From: DASTQL01 sp035761805
Lineage (GTDB): Bacteria > Actinomycetota > Actinomycetes > Jiangellales > Jiangellaceae
Assembly: GCA_035761805.1 (NCBI GenBank)
Contig: DASTQL010000057.1
Span: 1 to 10,775 of the forward strand
DNA length: 10,775 nucleotides
Reading direction: 5' to 3'
In this document: positions 7,517 to 10,775 of the stretch, piece after piece
Numbering within the stretch: position 1 is the stretch's first letter
How the letters are laid out: every line of letters begins with the position of its first letter
Program-made: the position numbers and the translations under genes
Notes under the pieces: model-generated
What the model saw: the letters and a program-made list of their open reading frames with translations, nothing else
Told to the model about the DNA's origin: nothing
Databases searched by the model: none

Positions 7517-9373
7517 GTGAGCAGCGGGACGAGCGGGAGCGGCGGCCAACGGGCCGGCGCGGGCGGCGGCTTCGTGGCGGCGGTGGTGGCACTTGCCGTA
7601 GTCGTGGCCGGGGTGTGGTGGTTCGTCGGGCGTGGTGGCGACGAGAACCCCGCTTCCGGGGGTGGGGGAGCCGAGGCCGCGCCCACGGTCCCCGAGGACC
7701 GCACCGACTGCGTCCAGCTGGTCGTCGCCTCGTCCCCCGAGAAGCACGACGTCCTCAGCACGCTGGCCGAGGAGTACAACGGGGCGGACCGCCAGGTGGG
7801 CGGCAGCTGTTCATGGGTGGAGGTCACGCGCCCTTCGTCGGGCGCCGCGGCGGCCGCACTGGCCCGCGGGTGGGACGAGCAGACGGACGGGCCGCGACCC
7901 GACGTCTGGAGCCCTGCTGCCAGCGGGTGGATCGAGATCGCCCGGCTGGACGCGCGCAACGCCGACCGTCCCGACATCTTCCCGACCGAGGCACCGTCGC
8001 TCGCGAGCTCGCCCCTGGTGGTGGCGATGCCACGGCCGATGGCCGAGGCACTCGGCTGGCCGGAAGCGGCGATCGGCTGGGCCGACCTCCGGGAGCTGGC
8101 CACCGACTCGGCCGGCTGGGCCTCGCGGGGGCACCCGGAGTGGGGCCGCTTCAAGCTCGGCAAGACCAACCCGAACTTCTCCACCAGTGGCCTCAACGCC
8201 ACGGTGGGCACGTTCTTCGCCGCCACGGGTGTCTCGTCCGACCTCACCGTGGCCCAGGTGCAGGATCCGGCGGTCGCGGAATACGTCCGAGCGCTGGAGG
8301 CCAGCGTCGTCCACTACGGCGACACGACGCTGACCTTCCTCGACAACCTGCTGGCGGCCGACCGCGAGGGGCAGGGGCTGACATACGTGTCGGCCGTGAC
8401 CGTCGAGGAGAAGAGCGTCCTCGACTACAACGCCGGCAACCCGTCGGCCGACCCGGAGGCCACGGACCTCGAGCCCCCCCGCACTCAGCTGGCCGCGATC
8501 TACCCCGCCGAGGGCACCCTGCTCTCCGACAGCCCGTACGCGGTGCTGGAGGCCGACTGGGTCGACGACCAGAAGCGGGCGGTGGCGGAGGACCTGCTGA
8601 CCTGGCTGCTCGAAGACGAGCAGCAGCAGCGCTTCGCCGAGGCCGGCTTCCGTACGGCGGCTGGTGAGACCGGTCCGCTGGCCACGACGGACAACGGGGT
8701 CGTCCCGGAGCAACCGACGGCAGTGCTCGGGACGCCGGCGGCCGACGTCCTGGCGGCCGTCCGGGACGCCTGGGAGGAGTACCGCAAGCCGGCCAGGGTG
8801 CTCATGGTGCTCGACGTCTCGGGTTCCATGGCGGCCGACGTGGAGGGGACCGGGTCGTCGCGGCTGGAGCTCGCGCAGGCGGCGACCGAGCGGGCGCTCG
8901 ACGAGTTCGCCGAGCAGGACCAGATCGGGTTCTGGGCCTTCTCCTCCGAACAGGCGCAGGGTCAGGACCCCTGGCGCGAGGTCGTGCCGATGGGCCCCCG
9001 CGACGACGTGGTCGGGCCGGTCGCCGAGGCCGTGCGGGTCCTCGTCGCCGACGGCGGTACGGCGCTCTACGCCACGACCAAGGCCGCCCACCGCAGCGTC
9101 GAGTCCCAGGCGGACGCCGCGTCCATCAACGCCGTCGTGCTGCTCACCGACGGGGTCAACGAGCACTCGGACAACGACCTGGAGGCCGTGCTCGACCAGC
9201 TCGCCACCGAGGGGAGCGAGGCCGGTGTCCGCGTGTTCACGATCGGGTACGGCGAGGACGCGGACCAGGAGACCCTGGCCGCGATCGCCGAGGCCTCCCG
9301 CGCCCGCTCGTACAACGCGTCCGACGCCGCCTCGATCGACCAGGTGATGATCGACGTCGTCAGCAACTTCTGA
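7517..9373 (+). CDS. Membrane-anchored solute-binding-like and vWA domain protein
   Basis: A 618-residue two-domain protein. After a Gly/Ser-rich start comes one hydrophobic segment (about 20-37, FVAAVVALAVVVAGVWWFV), best read as an uncleaved N-terminal anchor placing the rest outside the membrane. Residues about 60-400 resemble an ABC-type extracellular solute-binding domain (SBP_bac_11-like); the only two cysteines I find, Cys65 and Cys98, are both here and could form a disulfide, which fits an extracytoplasmic site. A vWA domain (about 428-618) has a complete metal-ion-dependent adhesion site: Asp433-x-Ser435-x-Ser437 (DVSGS), Thr515 (GGTALY) and Asp545 (LLTDG). Actinobacteria carry proteins with this architecture, but their ligand and role are not established, and no ABC permease is next to it. 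GTG at 7517 is preferred over 7412 because of the -10 box 6 nt upstream and because the extra 35 residues would cross the divergent promoter region. It is 3 nt from the next gene. Confidence 0.9.
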   Translation: MSSGTSGSGGQRAGAGGGFVAAVVALAVVVAGVWWFVGRGGDENPASGGGGAEAAPTVPEDRTDCVQLVVASSPEKHDVLSTLAEEYNGADRQVGGSCSWVEVTRPSSGAAAAALARGWDEQTDGPRPDVWSPAASGWIEIARLDARNADRPDIFPTEAPSLASSPLVVAMPRPMAEALGWPEAAIGWADLRELATDSAGWASRGHPEWGRFKLGKTNPNFSTSGLNATVGTFFAATGVSSDLTVAQVQDPAVAEYVRALEASVVHYGDTTLTFLDNLLAADREGQGLTYVSAVTVEEKSVLDYNAGNPSADPEATDLEPPRTQLAAIYPAEGTLLSDSPYAVLEADWVDDQKRAVAEDLLTWLLEDEQQQRFAEAGFRTAAGETGPLATTDNGVVPEQPTAVLGTPAADVLAAVRDAWEEYRKPARVLMVLDVSGSMAADVEGTGSSRLELAQAATERALDEFAEQDQIGFWAFSSEQAQGQDPWREVVPMGPRDDVVGPVAEAVRVLVADGGTALYATTKAAHRSVESQADAASINAVVLLTDGVNEHSDNDLEAVLDQLATEGSEAGVRVFTIGYGEDADQETLAAIAEASRARSYNASDAASIDQVMIDVVSNF

Positions 9374-9376
9374 CGG

Positions 9377-10228
9377 GTGAGCGGCATGGTCTGGGTCTTC
9401 CTCTCGGCGCTGGCCAACCGGTGGCTGTGGCTCTTCGCCGTCTTCGCGACGGCGGTGCTGCTCGTGTTGCCCGGCGTTCCGCTGGGCCTGGCCCTCGGAG
9501 CCGGTGTGCTCGTGCTCGCCGCCGGCGCGGGTGCGGACGCCCTGGGGCAGGTGCGACGGGCGCGGCGCCGTCTCCCTGGTGGGGAGCGACCCGCCGTACG
9601 GGGGCGGGTCAAGGACCCGGAGGCGGCGGCGCACGTCCGGCGGGCGGTCGCGGGAACCGAGCGTCTCGAACGCGCCCAGGAGTCGATCGCCGCGGCCCGC
9701 GCCGATGTCGCCGCGGACGTCGGGGCCCACGCGGGGCAGATGCTCGACGCCCTGCAGCACACGGGGCGCCAGGTCGACCGGCTGGACGCGATGCTGGGCG
9801 GCGTCGACCCGGCGGGACTGTCGGCGGAGCTGATCGAGGTGGAGCGCGTGCTTGCTGCGCAGCCCGGAGCGGCACCGGAGCTCAGGGAGCAGCGGCTGCG
9901 CACCGCGGAGGGCCTCCGGGCGCAGCTGGCCGCCTATCGCCGGGTCTCCGAGCAGCGGCAGCTGATGCTCGAGCGGATGCGTGCCACCGCTGTGGGGATC
10001 GAGGGACTGGCCGTGCGCGTCGGGGAGATCGGTGCCCTGTACGAGTCCACCGGCCAGGTCGACACGAGCGCCGAGGACCTCCGTGCGGTGACCGGCGAGA
10101 TCGAGGTGCTGCGGGAGGGGCTGGTGGAGGCGGAGCGCAGCGTGCGGGCGGCCCTGGGGTCGACGGACCTGCCGGGGATCCCGGATGTGCCCGAGCCCCC
10201 GCCTGGCGGTGGGGGGGCTGCGCGGTAG
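9377..10228 (+). CDS. Two-TM membrane protein with long coiled coil, unknown function
   Basis: I do not recognise a named family. The 283 residues hold two hydrophobic segments (about 16-32 and 36-54) in a hairpin, then a strongly basic patch (RRARRR at 60-65) that suggests the rest is cytosolic. Residues about 85-260 are rich in Ala, Glu, Arg, Leu and Gln with coiled-coil-like helices, broken by GGVDPAG near 141-147. The tail is Pro/Gly-rich (VPEPPPGGGG). It starts 3 nt after the SBP-vWA stop, so the two are almost surely co-expressed and may form a complex across the membrane: sensor domains outside, coiled coil inside. GTG at 9377 is the first start; ATG at 9386, 6 nt after a GGGTG run, is a good alternative. 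vWA genes elsewhere are often near TelA/XpaC-type proteins; this protein could play a similar part, but I see no TelA signature. Confidence 0.75.
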   Translation: MSGMVWVFLSALANRWLWLFAVFATAVLLVLPGVPLGLALGAGVLVLAAGAGADALGQVRRARRRLPGGERPAVRGRVKDPEAAAHVRRAVAGTERLERAQESIAAARADVAADVGAHAGQMLDALQHTGRQVDRLDAMLGGVDPAGLSAELIEVERVLAAQPGAAPELREQRLRTAEGLRAQLAAYRRVSEQRQLMLERMRATAVGIEGLAVRVGEIGALYESTGQVDTSAEDLRAVTGEIEVLREGLVEAERSVRAALGSTDLPGIPDVPEPPPGGGGAAR

Positions 10229-10313
10229 GTGTGCGCTCGGATCGCTCCGGAGACCCGTCAATGGCGCAACCTGACGAGCGGGTGGCCGTCGTGTGACACA
10301 GCGTCCCGAAACC

Positions 10314-10343
10314 TCGACCGAGGGGGACGGGCGCGATTACGGT
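10314..10343 (+). promoter_or_regulatory. Candidate promoter of the lamin-tail protein gene
   Basis: TCGACC (10314-10319) matches TTGACA at 4 of 6, with an 18-nt spacer to TACGGT (10338-10343). The -10 hexamer is the one seen before the SRPBCC and SBP-vWA genes, and the spacer equals that of csoR. Here the start codon is 45 nt away and a GAGAGGGG site (10373-10380, 8 nt before ATG) is present, so this mRNA would have a normal leader. The rest of the 160-bp gap (10229-10388) shows nothing else I can support. Confidence 0.45.
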
Positions 10344-10388
10344 GACTCCGCCGCACCCGACGACGGGCCGGCGAGAGGGGCGTGAAGC

Positions 10389-10775
10389 ATGCGCGCACGC
10401 AGGCGTGGAGGGGCAGCCCTCCTGGCCGGCTCGGTGGTCGCCGGGCTGGCCGTGGTGCCGATGGTTGCGGCTCCGGCCGCGGCGGTGCCGGGGAACGACT
10501 CGACGGTGTGGATCAACGAGTTCCACTACGACAACACCGGGACGGACGAGGGCGAGTTCATCGAGGTCGCGGGGCCCGCCGGGACAGACCTGACCGGCTG
10601 GAGGATCGTCCGTTACAACGGCAACGACGCGACGAACGGTGTCGTCTACACGAGTCCGGCTGAGATCGCACCGCTCGCCGGGGTCATTCCCGATCAGCAG
10701 GCCGGATACGGCACGGCCGTGGTCGAGTATCTCTCCAACGGTCTGCAGAACGGCCCCCGAGACGGCTTCGCCCTC
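10389..10775 (+). CDS. Secreted lamin-tail-domain (LTD) protein, N-terminal part
   Basis: An open frame runs from ATG 10389 to the window end (129 codons, no stop). The first 33 or so residues are a clear Sec signal peptide: MRARRR, a hydrophobic core (ALLAGSVVAGLAVVPMVA) and a small-residue cleavage region near APAAA-VPG. Then VWINEFHYDNTGTDEGEFIEV and DLTGWRIVRYNG are typical of a lamin tail domain, an immunoglobulin-like fold found at the front of many secreted bacterial nucleases and phosphatases (for example ExeM/NucH-type extracellular endonucleases). The catalytic domain, if any, lies beyond the window, so the enzyme class is not known. Start supported by GAGAGGGG 8 nt upstream. It has its own candidate promoter and is probably not in the SBP-vWA operon. 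Confidence 0.88.
   Translation, partial: MRARRRGGAALLAGSVVAGLAVVPMVAAPAAAVPGNDSTVWINEFHYDNTGTDEGEFIEVAGPAGTDLTGWRIVRYNGNDATNGVVYTSPAEIAPLAGVIPDQQAGYGTAVVEYLSNGLQNGPRDGFAL

Noticed and set aside
7334..7747. N-terminal extension of the receiver-phosphatase to 7747
   Set aside because: It would overlap the divergent SBP-vWA gene and adds Ala/Arg/Gly-rich sequence before a complete receiver domain.
10238..10249. Hairpin CGGA-TCGC-TCCG as terminator after the coiled-coil gene
   Set aside because: Only a 4-bp stem and no T run; not distinguishable from chance.
7811..10261. 816-codon open frame on the minus strand
   Set aside because: It lies opposite the SBP-vWA and coiled-coil genes, has low-complexity Arg/Gly/His-rich composition and no domain; a GC-rich shadow frame.
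10261..10296. Short frame MAQPDERVAVV before the lamin-tail gene
   Set aside because: No ribosome binding site, lies upstream of the candidate promoter, and 11 codons are too few to support a gene.

Overview
The window is about 70% G+C, uses many GTG starts, and its genes are tightly packed and often overlap. The gene types (CsoR/CopZ/CopA, SpoIIE-type phosphatase with receiver, fused solute-binding/vWA protein, secreted lamin-tail protein) point to a high-GC actinobacterium. A Nocardioides-like member of the Propionibacteriales is my best guess, but the sequence alone does not prove a genus. The genes look chromosomal; I see no integrase, transposase, CRISPR array, tRNA or rRNA.

Layout, left to right. 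(1) 3-584 (+): C-terminal half of a CaCA-family cation/Ca2+ antiporter. (2) 592-3409 (+): a copper-efflux operon, csoR - copZ-like - copA. A perfect palindrome, the likely CsoR operator, lies between the -35 and -10 of a promoter that appears to yield a leaderless csoR mRNA. (3) 3406-4088: a small SRPBCC-domain gene (-) flanked by a long inverted repeat whose outer 28 bp are nearly perfect. The repeat begins at the stop codons of the two neighbouring genes. (4) 4085-7333 (-): three overlapping signalling genes, transcribed as receiver-PP2C phosphatase, CHASE3/HAMP histidine kinase, then single-domain response regulator. (5) 7334-7516: divergent promoter region. (6) 7517-10228 (+): a membrane-anchored protein fusing a periplasmic-binding-like domain to a vWA domain with intact MIDAS, followed after 3 nt by a two-TM coiled-coil protein. 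(7) 10389-10775 (+): 5' part of a secreted lamin-tail-domain protein, cut by the window edge.

How the parts work together. Excess Cu(I) should release CsoR from its operator and induce CopZ (cytosolic chaperone) and CopA (efflux ATPase). In the signalling operon the kinase probably phosphorylates the small receiver and possibly the receiver of the phosphatase. The phosphatase domain would normally act on a phosphorylated STAS anti-anti-sigma factor, but no such partner and no DNA-binding output is encoded here. The SBP-vWA protein and its coiled-coil neighbour look like one envelope-associated module of unknown function.

The least explained signals are the inverted repeat around the SRPBCC gene, a recurrent start architecture (TANNGT, exactly 6 nt, then ATG/GTG) at three genes, and the SBP-vWA/coiled-coil pair. 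None is proven to be a new system; each is given below with a specific test.
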